64,000 nucleotides of DNA from Asaia krungthepensis NRIC 0535. Its GTDB lineage: Bacteria > Pseudomonadota > Alphaproteobacteria > Acetobacterales > Acetobacteraceae. The stretch spans positions 1-64,000 of the forward strand of contig NZ_BAPV01000057.1 of the NCBI RefSeq assembly GCF_025995175.1. The letters run 5' to 3'. Of the stretch, positions 28,701 to 38,356 are shown in pieces. Position numbers and translations under genes: made by a program. The notes under the pieces are model-generated. The model was not told the DNA's origin, did not search any database, and was given only the letters and a program-made list of their open reading frames with translations. Numbering within the stretch: the first letter of the stretch is position 1; each line of letters begins with the position of its first letter.

Positions 28701-29990
28701 ATGACGGATGCTGAGGGTCAGAGGCTGCCCCTCCTCATTAGGCATGGCAACGAGTTCTGCCTCTACAGGGGACTGGGCGATCAGCCCCGCAGGCACGCCG
28801 GGCGCCCGAACGCCATCGGCGCGCAGATGCACGGTGATTTTGTCGGCTCGCGCGCCAAGCCCTTTATCGCCTCCGAATGAGGCAGCGAGATGCGTGACAC
28901 CGGCATTGGCTGCGGCCAGCGAGTCGATATTCAGCGCGCCCTGCCCCGAGGGCGCCAGCAGGTCGCCCTGCAAGTCGGCATTCAGGGTCAGGCCCGACCA
29001 GTAGACGCCGGGTACAGGCGTCATTGCGGGGGTAGAGGCTCTGACAGACAGAGTGCCGGCGTGGCGGGTGAGATCGATCCCCCCATGGGCCGAAGCCTCG
29101 ATCTGTCCCGCCTTGAGCGACAGACCGAGCGTGTTGGAGACGACCGGCCCTGACAGGTCGAGCGTGAGGGCGAGCGGGTCGAGCGTGTTCATCCCCGCGA
29201 GCTGGGTCACAAGGCCATTGGCCTCATCCTGCATGTTCAGGTGAAGGTTCAGGACGTTTCTCGGAGTGGCGAGGGCGAGAGCGATCGTCGCCGGTCTGTC
29301 CAGTCGTCGAAGTGTGAGACCGAGATCGGCCACCGGCAGTTTGTCAAGCTTGAGGCCATCGAGCACGGGAGCCAGATCGCCCAGCCGCAGATGCCCCTGG
29401 GCCGAGAGGCTCATGGGAAAGCCAGCAAGGCTCTTGCCAAGATCGATGCGCCTTACATCGAGATCCTGCAAGGCAATCGCGATGTGGAGGCTCGACGGCG
29501 TATCGGGACCCGGCTTTGTGGGGGGAGCGGATGGGTCTGCCACCGGCAACCGCTCGAAACGCAGGCCCTCCGCCTGAAGCAGCGAGGCGCGCACAGTCAT
29601 ATGCAACAGGGCCAAAGGCGACCAGTCGAGACGCGCCTGGTCCACGGTGAGGTAAGGTCCGAGGTGATCGTTGATCGTGACCCGTCTCAGACGCAAATGG
29701 CTCGGGAAAAACCCGCCCATCCCCTGGATCTGGACCATATTCCCGGTCAGGCTGGCGGTCTGCCTCTCGATCACGCGCTGCCCATAGGGAATATTGGCGA
29801 AAACCATAAGACCCATGACGGCCAGGATCACGAGCGTGACCGGAACACCGAGCAGCAATGCGGTGGTCCAGAGCGCGATGCGTTTCCAGCGGCGCCTGCG
29901 CGCTGGCGCGGGGCCCGTATCGACGGATAATGGGCGACCGGCCTGTCTGGCTTTTGATTCGAGTTTATCGGGCCCGGGACGTTGCGGCAT
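25749..29990 (-). CDS. tamB: Translocation and assembly module protein TamB
   Basis: A 1413-residue inner-membrane-anchored protein. A basic N-terminal tail (PARRRRWKR) precedes one membrane helix at about residues 40-62; a very long, beta-helical periplasmic region follows, and the conserved DUF490/TamB domain fills the C-terminal 350 or so residues with a tail of alternating polar and hydrophobic residues ending SYGFDY. TamB works with TamA in outer-membrane protein assembly and in lipid transport across the periplasm. The ATG at 29990 overlaps the tamA stop by one base (TGATG); the open frame extends to 30026 inside tamA. Confidence 0.92.
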   Translation of the reverse strand: MPQRPGPDKLESKARQAGRPLSVDTGPAPARRRRWKRIALWTTALLLGVPVTLVILAVMGLMVFANIPYGQRVIERQTASLTGNMVQIQGMGGFFPSHLRLRRVTINDHLGPYLTVDQARLDWSPLALLHMTVRASLLQAEGLRFERLPVADPSAPPTKPGPDTPSSLHIAIALQDLDVRRIDLGKSLAGFPMSLSAQGHLRLGDLAPVLDGLKLDKLPVADLGLTLRRLDRPATIALALATPRNVLNLHLNMQDEANGLVTQLAGMNTLDPLALTLDLSGPVVSNTLGLSLKAGQIEASAHGGIDLTRHAGTLSVRASTPAMTPVPGVYWSGLTLNADLQGDLLAPSGQGALNIDSLAAANAGVTHLAASFGGDKGLGARADKITVHLRADGVRAPGVPAGLIAQSPVEAELVAMPNEEGQPLTLSIRHKLLQLTSSARLKPEIRGVADLVLPDLGALASIGKVDLAGHSVTHADFAYLPQGESSLRLTDRLAITGGMKQLVSLLGDDANLSLDVAASPQRQGVRTITIRDMTLDGRALHLHDEGRAVLGGEGSLLNDLLVTLPDLKAAAPQLHGHVALAAHTEGRMSDLGAHVQLKGEIGASAVPPGPLTLDLSVAHLPDAPEGTLHADGKLDGRKLALEAGFSRQHDGAAEVLLDRLDWASLSGKGHLTLPPGAKLPLGALAITAGNLNDFSALAGHALGGRLALDVHTSDPEPDKPPIMTVSLKGTVQAPPARIGALDLGGTIRDPVDKPDMDLRLGLNGVAFQDMKGNATLTARGPLEALALTLKGTFDNVASAPASIDTALLLDLPERTVRLDRLAASVKGETVRLGGTSTISFGEKLGVDRMQLSVAPPGVAPASLDLAGTIKPRLDVHLRVTHVTPALARPFMPTLDAAGSIAAQADLSGDLAHPAGTAGLSVSGLRMRSGQGESLPPLSMQANAVLGGQRAQITAQADAGRQISLRATGSVPTGGSGALDMKLNGAVDLAVANAVLGAQGMALSGRTAIDLALSGNMSAPSAAGRVTLEHINFAHYGQGVRLTDINGSILAANDSLTLQNVLAHAGKGTIALGGTIGVLRPGLPLDISVMARKAQPVTSDLLTAVIDTDLRAHGQLSARLDVDGKIVLPSVIVNIPNSMPASVPQLTVIRPGEQREAQARSMVIGLDVSVISPGSFFVRGHGLDAEMSGKLHVGGVSTAPDISGGFDLKRGFFNLAGVNLNFTKGRVAFDGSGVDHKLDPSLDFRADRNVQGTTASLVVGGYASAPKIDFSSQPSLPRDQVLAMLLFGSTTASLSPTQLASLAAAVAQISGGSSFDPLDKVRGFLGLDRLAVGGGSGVNNGGASLEAGKYVMKGVYVGAKQATSGSGTQAQVQVDLTKRLKLNTTVGTGGQITGFTTPENDPGSSVGLSYGFDY

Positions 29991-32221
29991 CAGAAAGTCT
30001 CCCCGAGGCCAATATAGAGTTCCCACTTATCGCCATGGGGCGGCCTATTTGCAGGCAGGGCGACGTCGAGACGCACGGGTCCTATGGGCGTGTAGTAGCG
30101 AATCCCGGCGCCATAGCCCACGCGCAGGGTCCCCTGGAACGGGCGGCTTCCCACCCCGACCTGCCCCGCATCGACAAACGCCGCGGCTCCGAAGCTCTTG
30201 AGTATGCGCTGGCGGAATTCAACAGACCCGGCATCGAGCGACGTCCCGCCTATGCCGTACTTGCCGTTTTGCGGTCCCACCCCCTGATAACGAAAGCCGC
30301 GCACAGTGGCAGGTCCACCCGCATAGAGCCTCTGATCGGGCGGGATCTGATAGGTCGACGCCCCCTGCACCGACCCCACGATGCCACGTACCGCGATGAC
30401 AGACCGCCCGGCTGCGCTGATACCCAGATGATGGAGGTCGAAATAGGTCGATGCGCCAGCACTCATGATCGTGAAGAAGGCACTGCCGTTTTCCAGCGAT
30501 TCGGACGGTGTGACGTTGAGATTGACGCGCACGCCATGGGTTGCCGGATCGATCGGATTAGAGAGTTCGGTGCTGTCATAGGTCGCGCCCAGAGGTAACT
30601 GCACGATCAGATAGTCGGTCGAAACCCCGAACTGCTTGATGTTTTCCTGCTCGGCCAGCACGCTTCCCGAGACATTCCAGAACTTGCTCAGTTTGCGGAT
30701 CAGCCCCCCGCGGACCAGGAGCGCGGTCTGATGGTAGGAATAGAGCAATTGCCGGATACCCTCGACGCGCAGGCTCAGATTCTGGTTCCGGCGCATGAAA
30801 TCCGGCTTGAGGAAATCAGCATAGACATCGTAGCCAAGACCCTGCTGCGCGCTCCCGCCGAGCCCTGTGACCAGAGCCGTAAGCCGAAGACGCTCGGCTG
30901 CACCGAACAGGTTATGATGCGTCCAGCTGGCGCCCAGACGCCCGCCCAGATCAGTTGAATACCCCAGCTGAGCCGATACGGTGTGGCGTTTCGACTCCTC
31001 CAGCGAGAAGCGCAGCGGCATGGCCTGGCTGACACCCTGGGTACCTGCGCCCTTGGCAAGCGCAACCAGAGGAGGGGAATCATGCACCCCCACGGACGAG
31101 AAAATGCCTACACTCGCCAGATCCTGACGCGCCTCCTCGATCTTGCTCGGTTGATAGAGCTGACCATCATGAATGAGCAGGCGCCGTCGCAGAAATTTCT
31201 CGCTCGTGCGCTTCTGGCCGGAGAAAGCGATCGGCCCGATATCCACAACCGGACCGACGCCCACCGCGAATTCGAGATCGAGCGTGTGGGTTGCAGGCCT
31301 CAGATAGGCGACCGGAGTTCCAACGCTGGCCTCAGCATGTCCCTCCTCGAGCAAGGCATGGAGCAGAGAAGACTGCGCGACGAGAACGTCGCTCGCCACA
31401 GCCCTCTGTCCGGATTGCAGAGCGAATGCCTTAAGCTGGGAAGGCGTCAGGCTGACTGGCATGGCCTCCTTGCTGCTATTCGCTGCCGACGCGGTCTGTC
31501 CGGTCTTGCCAGATGGCTCTCCCGGCCCTTTCTGCCCTGACGGTGCTTTGCCCCCCCCGTCTCCGGTGGCTGATTCGTCGTGAGGCTGACCGTCGTTCAG
31601 TGCTCCCCTGACAAGCGTGATCTTGCCGAGATGGAATTCCGGACCGGTAACGGCCTCGATGACGATCCGTAATTTGCGGCTGCCATGAAAGGCCGCGAGG
31701 CGGTCGGGCAAGGCGGGGTTGCGGCCATCGATGGTTCTCCCATCAGGAAGATGGACTGTTATCACCGCATGCCCGGCATAGAACCCACGGCTTTCGAGAG
31801 CTGTCTGGACACGGTCGTAATCGCCCCGGATGCGCCCAGCCAGGGCATATGGATCGACATTGCGCGTCTTCTGCAACGTGACAAGCGTGGAGGCTGCGGC
31901 CACCATCGGATCGAGTTCCGGATCCGATGAAGGGGTGATATCGACATGATAGGCTGTATCGGCCTGGGCCTTGTCTCCCGCGCCGGCCTTTGCAGCGCCC
32001 CCCGTGGGGGACGATACTTTCGTTCCGGTGGCTGCCGTCGCGCAGCGACCAGGAACGAATGCGCCGAAAACCGCAAGTGTGACGAGCAGGCCGAAACGTG
32101 TCGGACAAGCCGAACCGGTCAGGCGGAGGACCGGATCGACCAGGTTCCGATCAGAAGAAGCATGTTGAGGCGACAGCAATAGAACTCCTGCTGCTGGAAC
32201 AATGTGCGCGGTCGATGACAC
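29990..32221 (-). CDS. tamA: TamA, BamA/Omp85-family outer-membrane protein
   Basis: A 743-residue Omp85 protein. The C-terminal half is the barrel, with the conserved block around QRLYAGGPATVRGF (the strand that precedes VRGF of loop 6) and a final YIGLGETF ending in phenylalanine. POTRA domains occupy about residues 90-400, interrupted by a glycine/serine/lysine-rich insertion near residues 215-250 (GGGKAPSGQKGPGEPSG). The start is unsure: the open frame begins at a GTG at 32221 without a clear ribosome binding site, and a hydrophobic signal core is seen near residues 40-60. It precedes tamB in one operon. Confidence 0.88.
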   Translation of the reverse strand: MSSTAHIVPAAGVLLLSPQHASSDRNLVDPVLRLTGSACPTRFGLLVTLAVFGAFVPGRCATAATGTKVSSPTGGAAKAGAGDKAQADTAYHVDITPSSDPELDPMVAAASTLVTLQKTRNVDPYALAGRIRGDYDRVQTALESRGFYAGHAVITVHLPDGRTIDGRNPALPDRLAAFHGSRKLRIVIEAVTGPEFHLGKITLVRGALNDGQPHDESATGDGGGKAPSGQKGPGEPSGKTGQTASAANSSKEAMPVSLTPSQLKAFALQSGQRAVASDVLVAQSSLLHALLEEGHAEASVGTPVAYLRPATHTLDLEFAVGVGPVVDIGPIAFSGQKRTSEKFLRRRLLIHDGQLYQPSKIEEARQDLASVGIFSSVGVHDSPPLVALAKGAGTQGVSQAMPLRFSLEESKRHTVSAQLGYSTDLGGRLGASWTHHNLFGAAERLRLTALVTGLGGSAQQGLGYDVYADFLKPDFMRRNQNLSLRVEGIRQLLYSYHQTALLVRGGLIRKLSKFWNVSGSVLAEQENIKQFGVSTDYLIVQLPLGATYDSTELSNPIDPATHGVRVNLNVTPSESLENGSAFFTIMSAGASTYFDLHHLGISAAGRSVIAVRGIVGSVQGASTYQIPPDQRLYAGGPATVRGFRYQGVGPQNGKYGIGGTSLDAGSVEFRQRILKSFGAAAFVDAGQVGVGSRPFQGTLRVGYGAGIRYYTPIGPVRLDVALPANRPPHGDKWELYIGLGETF

Positions 32222-32398
32222 GAAAGAATGGCCCGATCATGTCATGGTCGGTCACGCAAGAAAAGGTTTGAAACCATGGCTTTGCGTCCGTCGGACGCTG
32301 TGTTTCAGACGCAAGGGGATGGGTTTCGTTCAATCTTAATCAAATCGTCGCTGGATCGCTGTTGTCCGGTTTAGGCGTTTCGCGTTAGGTATCCGTCA

Positions 32399-33361
32399 AT
32401 GACAGACGCGATCACGCGCCGCCGTCCTGCAAGTGACGCTTCCGGCCCCGACTCCTGGACCGCCCCGCTCGAGCCTGCTCTCTCGACTGAGCCAGCCGCC
32501 GGGAATGGTATTCTATGCAGGCTCAGGGCCATCCGGCGCATGGGGCTCTCCTGTCTCTGGACACTGCTCGCCAGTGTTCCGCAGCGCGTTCTCCTCAAAC
32601 GCCATGGTGCCGCCAAAATCGTTTTCGCGCGGTTCTACTGGGCGACGATATGCCGGATTCTCGGCATGAATGTGCGTGTCATCGGAGAGCCAGCCGGAAC
32701 GATACGGGACAGCATGGCCGTCAGGAACGGCGAACGTCCCGTGATTTTCGTGGCCAATCACTCTTCATGGCTCGATATCGCCGTGGCCGGAGGCATCCTG
32801 CCCACCGTGTTCGTGGCGAAGCAGCAGATTGCAGACTGGCCCGTAATCGGCACACTGGCACGGCTCGGCCGCACGATCTTCGTGAGTCGCCAGCGCAACA
32901 ATACGGGTCGCGAACTTCAGGCGATGACCGATCGCCTCAATAATGGCGACAACCTCATTCTGTTCCCTGAAGGGACCTCGACTGACGGCACGCATGTCCT
33001 GCCGTTCATGTCGTCTTTCTTCGCGATTGCCAAACCGAGCCGGGTCGATACCACGCTGCCCACCCCTCCCTCGGTCCTCATCCAGCCCGTTTCCATCGTC
33101 TATGACCGCCTCGATGGACTCCCTATCGGTCGCGCCAGACGCACCGCACTTGCATGGTATGGCGACATGGAGCTTGCCCCCCATATCTGGTCGGTCACGC
33201 AGTGGCGTTCTCTGGGCGCTACCGTCATCCTGCATGAACCGGTCGATCCTGCTGATTATCCGAGCCGCAAGGAACTCTCGACAGCCGTGCAGGAGATTGT
33301 CGCCCTTGGTGTTGCCCAACTGCACCATAACCCCGACCACCCCGAGCCAGTGGTTCACTGA
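32399..33361 (+). CDS. 1-acyl-sn-glycerol-3-phosphate acyltransferase (PlsC-like)
   Basis: A 320-residue acyltransferase of the PlsC family. The HX4D motif is H121-SSWL-D126 and the second block is FPEGT (residues 189-193). The region before residue 50 is low-complexity and proline-rich and a hydrophobic segment follows near 48-62, so the protein is membrane-associated. PlsC acylates lysophosphatidate to phosphatidate; this branch may instead use other lysolipids such as ornithine lipid precursors. It is divergent from tamA and precedes miaB. Confidence 0.87.
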   Translation: MTDAITRRRPASDASGPDSWTAPLEPALSTEPAAGNGILCRLRAIRRMGLSCLWTLLASVPQRVLLKRHGAAKIVFARFYWATICRILGMNVRVIGEPAGTIRDSMAVRNGERPVIFVANHSSWLDIAVAGGILPTVFVAKQQIADWPVIGTLARLGRTIFVSRQRNNTGRELQAMTDRLNNGDNLILFPEGTSTDGTHVLPFMSSFFAIAKPSRVDTTLPTPPSVLIQPVSIVYDRLDGLPIGRARRTALAWYGDMELAPHIWSVTQWRSLGATVILHEPVDPADYPSRKELSTAVQEIVALGVAQLHHNPDHPEPVVH

Positions 33362-33594
33362 CCTGCTCCCCATTCCGGGGCCCGGCACCCCGAATAGAAT
33401 GCGGCCGCGATGACGCCTGGCGCGCCCGATGGCCCGAATATTAGCCATGCATTTACTGCCGGTATCCGCTACAAGAACGGCAGGACATTCCAGAATGCGC
33501 GCCGAGACCCGTTGACAGCCTTTTCTCCTGAATGGGCCGCCCGCGGGGTTTTTCCCGCCCAGAAGACAGAGCCGAGAGCTCAAGGCAAGGACAC

Positions 33595-35013
33595 GTGACG
33601 GTCGAGACGATCACCGACAGCAAGACAATTCCCCAGAAAAGCAGCCCGGCCAATTCGCGCGGCCTGCATGTCATCACCTGGGGCTGTCAGATGAATGTCT
33701 ATGACAGCGCGCGTATGACGGATGTGCTGGCGCCTCTGGGCTACCAGCCTGTGACCTCGCCCGAGCAGGCTGAGATGGTCATCCTCAACACCTGCCACAT
33801 TCGCGAGCGTGCTGCCGAGAAGGTTTTCTCCGAGCTCGGTCGCCTGCGCAAGATCAGCGAGGAGCGCGTATCTGCCGGGCTCAAGCGTTCGATCATTGCT
33901 GTTGCGGGATGTGTGGCCCAGGCGGAAGGCGAGGAGATCCTCGCCCGTGCACCCTATGTGGATATCGTTCTCGGGCCGCAAACCTACCATCGCCTGCCCG
34001 AAATGGTGGCCCGAGCCGCCCGCGCCGGCGGGGCTGTGATCGACACGGACTTCCCTGTCGAGATGAAGTTCGATTTCCTGCCAGAGGCCTCGGCGCCTCA
34101 GGTGGAGGGCAATCTCACAGCGTTTCTCACTATTCAGGAAGGCTGTGACAAGTTCTGCTCTTTCTGCGTCGTACCCTACACGCGTGGGGCCGAAACCAGC
34201 CGCTCCCTCCCCTCCGTGCTGAACGAGGCGCGTCGCATGGTGGAGAGCGGTGTGCGGGAAATCACGCTTCTGGGCCAGAACGTGAACGCCTATCATGGCG
34301 ATGACGGCGAAGGCGGTACAGCCGATCTGCCGCGACTGGCGGCCGCTCTTGCGGCTCTGCCGGGACTCGAACGCATTCGCTACATGACCTCGCACCCGCG
34401 GGACATGGATCAGGCGTTGATCGACGCCCATCGCGATAACCCGGCGTTGATGCCTTTCCTGCATCTGCCGGTCCAGTCGGGTTCGGACCGTATCCTCAAG
34501 GCCATGAACCGGGGCCATACGAGCGACGAGTACCGCGCCCTGATCGCAAGGCTGCGCGAGGCCTGCCCCGATCTGGCGCTGTCCTCGGATTTCATCGTAG
34601 GTCATCCCGGCGAAACGGAGGAGGACTTCGAGGCGACGATGCAGCTTGTGCGCGATATCGGCTTCGCGCAGGCATTCTCGTTCAAGTATTCGCCCCGTCC
34701 CGGCACACCTGCAGCGGGTCAGCCTTTCCAGGTTGACGAGGCCATCAAGGATGTCCGTCTTCAGCGCCTGCAAGCGCTGCTGCGCGAACAGCAGGACGCG
34801 TTCAACGCCGATATGGTCGGTCGTACCCTGCCCGTTCTTTTCACGGGACGCGGGCGCAAACCCGGCCAGATCACCGGGCGTTCACCCTATCTGCAACCGG
34901 TTCATGTCGAAGGCTCGGATGAGCTCATCGGCCAGACAGTGCCGGTTGTGATAACCCAGCGACTGACCAATTCGCTGGCCGGTACACTCTTACGGGAGAG
35001 AGTCTGCGCTTGA
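33595..35013 (+). CDS. miaB: tRNA-2-methylthio-N6-dimethylallyladenosine synthase
   Basis: A 472-residue radical SAM methylthiotransferase acting on A37 of tRNAs that read codons starting with U. The auxiliary cluster cysteines are C31 (WGCQMN), C67 (NTCHIRE) and C106 (AGCVAQ); the radical SAM cluster is C184-x3-C188-x2-C191 (CDKFCSFC). A TRAM domain closes the C-terminus. GTG at 33595 is chosen, with AAGGA just before it; ATG at 33532 is the alternative and would add about 20 residues of no recognisable content. It overlaps phoH by four bases in the order common to many alphaproteobacteria. Confidence 0.93.
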   Translation: MTVETITDSKTIPQKSSPANSRGLHVITWGCQMNVYDSARMTDVLAPLGYQPVTSPEQAEMVILNTCHIRERAAEKVFSELGRLRKISEERVSAGLKRSIIAVAGCVAQAEGEEILARAPYVDIVLGPQTYHRLPEMVARAARAGGAVIDTDFPVEMKFDFLPEASAPQVEGNLTAFLTIQEGCDKFCSFCVVPYTRGAETSRSLPSVLNEARRMVESGVREITLLGQNVNAYHGDDGEGGTADLPRLAAALAALPGLERIRYMTSHPRDMDQALIDAHRDNPALMPFLHLPVQSGSDRILKAMNRGHTSDEYRALIARLREACPDLALSSDFIVGHPGETEEDFEATMQLVRDIGFAQAFSFKYSPRPGTPAAGQPFQVDEAIKDVRLQRLQALLREQQDAFNADMVGRTLPVLFTGRGRKPGQITGRSPYLQPVHVEGSDELIGQTVPVVITQRLTNSLAGTLLRERVCA

Positions 35014-36191
35014 GCCACCCCACGGCACCCCAGTCGCATCCCGAATACGGGACAAATGACCGTAACTCCAGGCGGCACCTCCCGCCTGAAACCCCTCCTG
35101 ACGCACAGGGCCAACGCACCTCGGCGCTGAGATTTGGAGATAATATTCTCCTGCAGCAATTGCTGGGCGATCATGATCGCCATCTTCTTCGGCTCGAACA
35201 GGGTTTCGATGTCCGCCTGACCTGCCGCGGCAACAAGATTGCCATCACGGGTGAGGCGGCGTCGGTCGCGCGCGCTCAGGCCGCCATCACCGCGCTGTAC
35301 AATCAGCTCGAACATGGCGGCAAGATTGATGGTCCGGTTGTGGACAGCGTGATCCGTCTTTCGGCCCTGCCCCGCCCCGGCCGTGGAACGGAACCGCGCA
35401 ACGCGCAGCGTGAAACCCAGGCACGCGCTGTCGAAGCCCCCCGCAACGATACCGATGGTTCGACGCCTTTCCTCGATCTGCCCGCCATCAAGACCAAGCG
35501 GGGCGCCATTGCGCCACGTTCGCGCGGTCAGGCGGCCTATATGCAGATGCTGGCCAAGACCGAGCTGACTTTCGGCATCGGACCTGCAGGCACTGGCAAA
35601 ACCTATCTTGCCGTGGCGCAGGGTGTCGCCATGCTTCAGGCGGGTCAGGTGGATCGGATCATTCTCTCGCGTCCCGCCGTCGAGGCTGGGGAGCGTCTCG
35701 GCTTCCTGCCGGGCGATCTGCGCGAGAAGATCGATCCCTATCTGCGTCCTCTCTACGATGCGCTCAATGACATGCTGCCGGGCGATCAGGTCGCACGACG
35801 CATGGCCAATGGCGAGATCGAAGTGGCGCCGCTTGCCTTCATGCGCGGGCGCACCCTCGCCCACGCCTTCGTCATCCTCGACGAAGCCCAGAACACCACC
35901 CCGGCCCAGATGAAAATGTTCCTGACCCGTATGGGACAGGGGGCACGCATGGTCATCACCGGCGATCTCAGCCAGATCGATCTGCCCTCGGGCGTCGCAT
36001 CCGGACTGCGTGAAGCGGTAGAAACCCTTGAAGGCCTGCCGGGAATTGGTATTACGCGTTTTGAGTCCGCCGATGTCGTACGCCACCCGCTCGTGGCGCG
36101 TATCGTAGACGCTTATGATCAACGAGTGGCTGCGGCACGGGATTATTCCCGAGGCAGGTCGCGCCGGGAATACAATGGAACCTCGAAGTAG
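35010..36191 (+). CDS. phoH: PhoH family ATPase
   Basis: A 393-residue PhoH-like protein. The N-terminal part (to about residue 105) has a KH-like RNA-binding layout, then come a variable linker and the P-loop ATPase with Walker A GPAGTGKT (191-198), a Walker B-like FVILDEAQN and a later [10 protein letters not shown]. PhoH proteins couple to YbeY in RNA and ribosome quality control in several bacteria. The start is TTG at 35010, overlapping the miaB stop, and GGGAG lies upstream. It overlaps ybeY at its end. Confidence 0.92.
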   Translation: MSHPTAPQSHPEYGTNDRNSRRHLPPETPPDAQGQRTSALRFGDNILLQQLLGDHDRHLLRLEQGFDVRLTCRGNKIAITGEAASVARAQAAITALYNQLEHGGKIDGPVVDSVIRLSALPRPGRGTEPRNAQRETQARAVEAPRNDTDGSTPFLDLPAIKTKRGAIAPRSRGQAAYMQMLAKTELTFGIGPAGTGKTYLAVAQGVAMLQAGQVDRIILSRPAVEAGERLGFLPGDLREKIDPYLRPLYDALNDMLPGDQVARRMANGEIEVAPLAFMRGRTLAHAFVILDEAQNTTPAQMKMFLTRMGQGARMVITGDLSQIDLPSGVASGLREAVETLEGLPGIGITRFESADVVRHPLVARIVDAYDQRVAAARDYSRGRSRREYNGTSK

Positions 36192-36702
36192 TTTACCCCA
36201 ATCCGCCGAAGAACCGTCCTCTATTACGAGGGCGGCGCTTCGCTCACGTCTCGATCTGATCGTGGCCGATCGCCGCTGGCGCGCCAGCGTGCCCAATCTG
36301 GAAGCGCTCGTTGCGCGCTGCCTTGAGGCAAGCTGGCCCTGGCTGGATCGCGATCGCATCCCCGCCTTTCTTCTCGCGGGAGATCACGCCATCAAGGCGC
36401 TCAACGCGACATTCCGTGACAAGAACAAGCCGACTAATGTCCTCACTTTCGAAGAGAACGGGACATTCGGCGACGGCGATATCGCGCTCGCCTACGAAAC
36501 TGTCCGCCGTGAGGCGCAGATCAGCGGCAAGAAATTCCCGCACCATTTTGCACATCTGGTCGTTCATGGTCTGCTGCATCTGGCGGGTCACGACCATCAT
36601 CGCCCGGACGAAGCCCGTCTGATGGAGATGACCGAATCCCGCATCCTTGCGCGTCTGGGTATTCCTAATCCCTGGCGTCTGGGCGGGGGGCGCGGCGCAT
36701 GA
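36175..36702 (+). CDS. ybeY: Endoribonuclease YbeY
   Basis: A 175-residue metallo-endoribonuclease for 16S rRNA 3'-end maturation and 70S quality control. The zinc site is H131-x3-H135-x5-H141 (HGLLHLAGHDH), and TNVLTF precedes it as usual. The N-terminal 20 residues are low-complexity. The ATG at 36175 lies inside the end of phoH; the earlier ATG at 36115 is rejected because it would add residues outside the fold. It overlaps the hemolysin/CorC gene by four bases. Confidence 0.92.
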   Translation: MEPRSSLPQSAEEPSSITRAALRSRLDLIVADRRWRASVPNLEALVARCLEASWPWLDRDRIPAFLLAGDHAIKALNATFRDKNKPTNVLTFEENGTFGDGDIALAYETVRREAQISGKKFPHHFAHLVVHGLLHLAGHDHHRPDEARLMEMTESRILARLGIPNPWRLGGGRGA

Positions 36703-37619
36703 GCGAGAGCGACGAGCACCGCCAGCGCCCCGCCAAGGGGCTATTCGGCATCTTCAACCGCAAGGGGCGTGAACAGGGGCTGCGCCTCTCGATCGCGGCC
36801 CTGGTGGAAGAGGCCGCGGCCCCCCATCCGGAAACCGGTACGCGCCCCGAACTCGACCGGCAGGAACGCGCGCTGATCACCAACGTGCTGCATCTGCGCG
36901 AAAAGACCGCGGATGATGTGATGGTACCGCGCGCCGATATCGTCTCAATGTCAGCCGATATCACGCTCGATGAGGCGCTGGCCTTCATGCGCCGCGAGAA
37001 TCACTCGCGTGTGCCGGTCTATCGCGAGCATCTCGACAACGTCATCGGTATGATCCACGTCAAGGATCTGATTGCCTATATAGGCACATCGGAGGCCTTC
37101 GATATTGAGCCGCTGCTGCGTCAGCCCTTGCTGGTTGCCCCGCAGATTCCCGTGCTCGATCTGCTGTTGCAGATGCGCCAGAGACGCACCCATCTGGCTC
37201 TGGTCATCGATGAATATGGCGGGGTGGATGGTCTTGTGACCATTGAGGATCTCGTTGAAACGATCGTTGGCGACATCTCGGACGAGCATGACGAGCCTGT
37301 TTCGGCCATGATCTCCGAGCGCGCCGATGGCTCCTTCGATCTCGATGCCCGCCTGCCGGTCGACGAGCTCGAAAACTTCATGGGGCCGCTGCTGACAGAG
37401 GCCGAACGTGAGGCAGAAATCGAAACCGTCGGCGGTCTCGTATTTCGCTTGGCCGGGCATGTTCCTATCCGCGGCGAAGTTTTCACCCATGAGAGCGGTC
37501 TTGTCTTTCGCGTGACCGACGCCGATGCACGGCACATACGCGCCCTTAGAATGCGCGTGCCAGCGGATTGGGTACGGAGCGATGCCGACGCGCCTCATCG
37601 CGGGGATGACAAGCACTAG
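36699..37619 (+). CDS. Hemolysin/CorC family protein with two CBS domains
   Basis: A 306-residue cytosolic protein of the CorC/TlyC group. Two CBS domains occupy about residues 65-190 (VMVPRADIVSM ... YREHLDNVIGMIHVKDL and a second copy ending YGGVDGLVTIEDLVETIVGDI), followed by the CorC_HlyC domain (YGGVDG to GGLVFRLAGHVP). It has no membrane segment, so it resembles CorC rather than the membrane-bound hemolysins. CorC is linked to magnesium efflux. Fourth gene of the miaB-phoH-ybeY run. Confidence 0.9.
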   Translation: MSESDEHRQRPAKGLFGIFNRKGREQGLRLSIAALVEEAAAPHPETGTRPELDRQERALITNVLHLREKTADDVMVPRADIVSMSADITLDEALAFMRRENHSRVPVYREHLDNVIGMIHVKDLIAYIGTSEAFDIEPLLRQPLLVAPQIPVLDLLLQMRQRRTHLALVIDEYGGVDGLVTIEDLVETIVGDISDEHDEPVSAMISERADGSFDLDARLPVDELENFMGPLLTEAEREAEIETVGGLVFRLAGHVPIRGEVFTHESGLVFRVTDADARHIRALRMRVPADWVRSDADAPHRGDDKH

Positions 37620-37730
37620 CAACGCCAGACGAAAAGGGAGCGGTCTGCCCCTGCAGGGCAGGCCGCCTCTTGACGCCGTGTGGCTTCCGGTCTTCAAAAC
37701 TTTGACATCATGACCCGGGAGTGTTCCTCA

Positions 37731-38333
37731 ATGTCTCTATATCGGCGTAGTTTTCTGGCTGCTCTGCCTGCTCTTGCGCTCATCCCGAAGGCACGCGCGG
37801 AGGATGCGCGGCTCACGCCCCGCACTCTGGGCAACCCCAAGGCCCCGGTCACGGTGAATGAGTGGTTCTCCCTCACCTGTACCCACTGCGCGCATTTCGA
37901 GATGACCGTTTTTCAGGACGTCAAGGCGAAGCTGATCGATACGGGCAAGGTCTTCTACGTCTATCATGACTTCCCGCTCGATCAGATCGCCCTGCTGGGG
38001 GCCATGGTGGCGCGCTCCCTGCCTGTTGACCGCTATGTTCCCTTCGTCAATTCGATGCTGGCCAGCCAGGATCGCTGGGCTTTCGCCCGTGACGTCGACC
38101 CCAAGAAACAGATCCAGCAGATGGCCGCTCTTGCCGGCATTTCAGCCGAACAATTTGCCAAGATCGATGCAGATGATGCATTCCGTCAGGCGCTGGTCGC
38201 CCAGCAGGATGCTGACCAGGCCAAGTACAATATTGGCGGCACGCCTTTCTTCATGTTCAACAACCAGCCCTATAACCAGGAGCTTCTGACCTTCGAAGCC
38301 TTCGAGGCCGAAGTGAAGAAAGCTGGCGGCTAA
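37731..38333 (+). CDS. DsbA-like thiol:disulfide oxidoreductase with twin-arginine signal
   Basis: A 200-residue periplasmic thioredoxin-fold protein. The N-terminus YRRSFLAALPALALIP looks like a Tat signal (R5-R6 then a hydrophobic core), ending at ARA. The redox centre is C50-T-H-C53 (SLTCTHCAHFE) and the fold continues to VGGTPFFMF-like IGGTPFFMF, the cis-proline loop. ATG 37731 has GGGAG 9 bases upstream. DsbA/Com1-type enzymes form or shuffle disulfides in envelope proteins. smc starts 23 bases after its stop. Confidence 0.9.
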   Translation: MSLYRRSFLAALPALALIPKARAEDARLTPRTLGNPKAPVTVNEWFSLTCTHCAHFEMTVFQDVKAKLIDTGKVFYVYHDFPLDQIALLGAMVARSLPVDRYVPFVNSMLASQDRWAFARDVDPKKQIQQMAALAGISAEQFAKIDADDAFRQALVAQQDADQAKYNIGGTPFFMFNNQPYNQELLTFEAFEAEVKKAGG

Positions 38334-38356
38334 ACAGAGGACCCCGCTTTTCGCGT

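Noticed and set aside
32284-32320. Inverted repeats between tamA and the plsC-like gene
   Set aside because: GCGTCC/GGACGC and TTGCGTC/GACGCAA are short and mutually exclusive; no function can be proposed from sequence alone.
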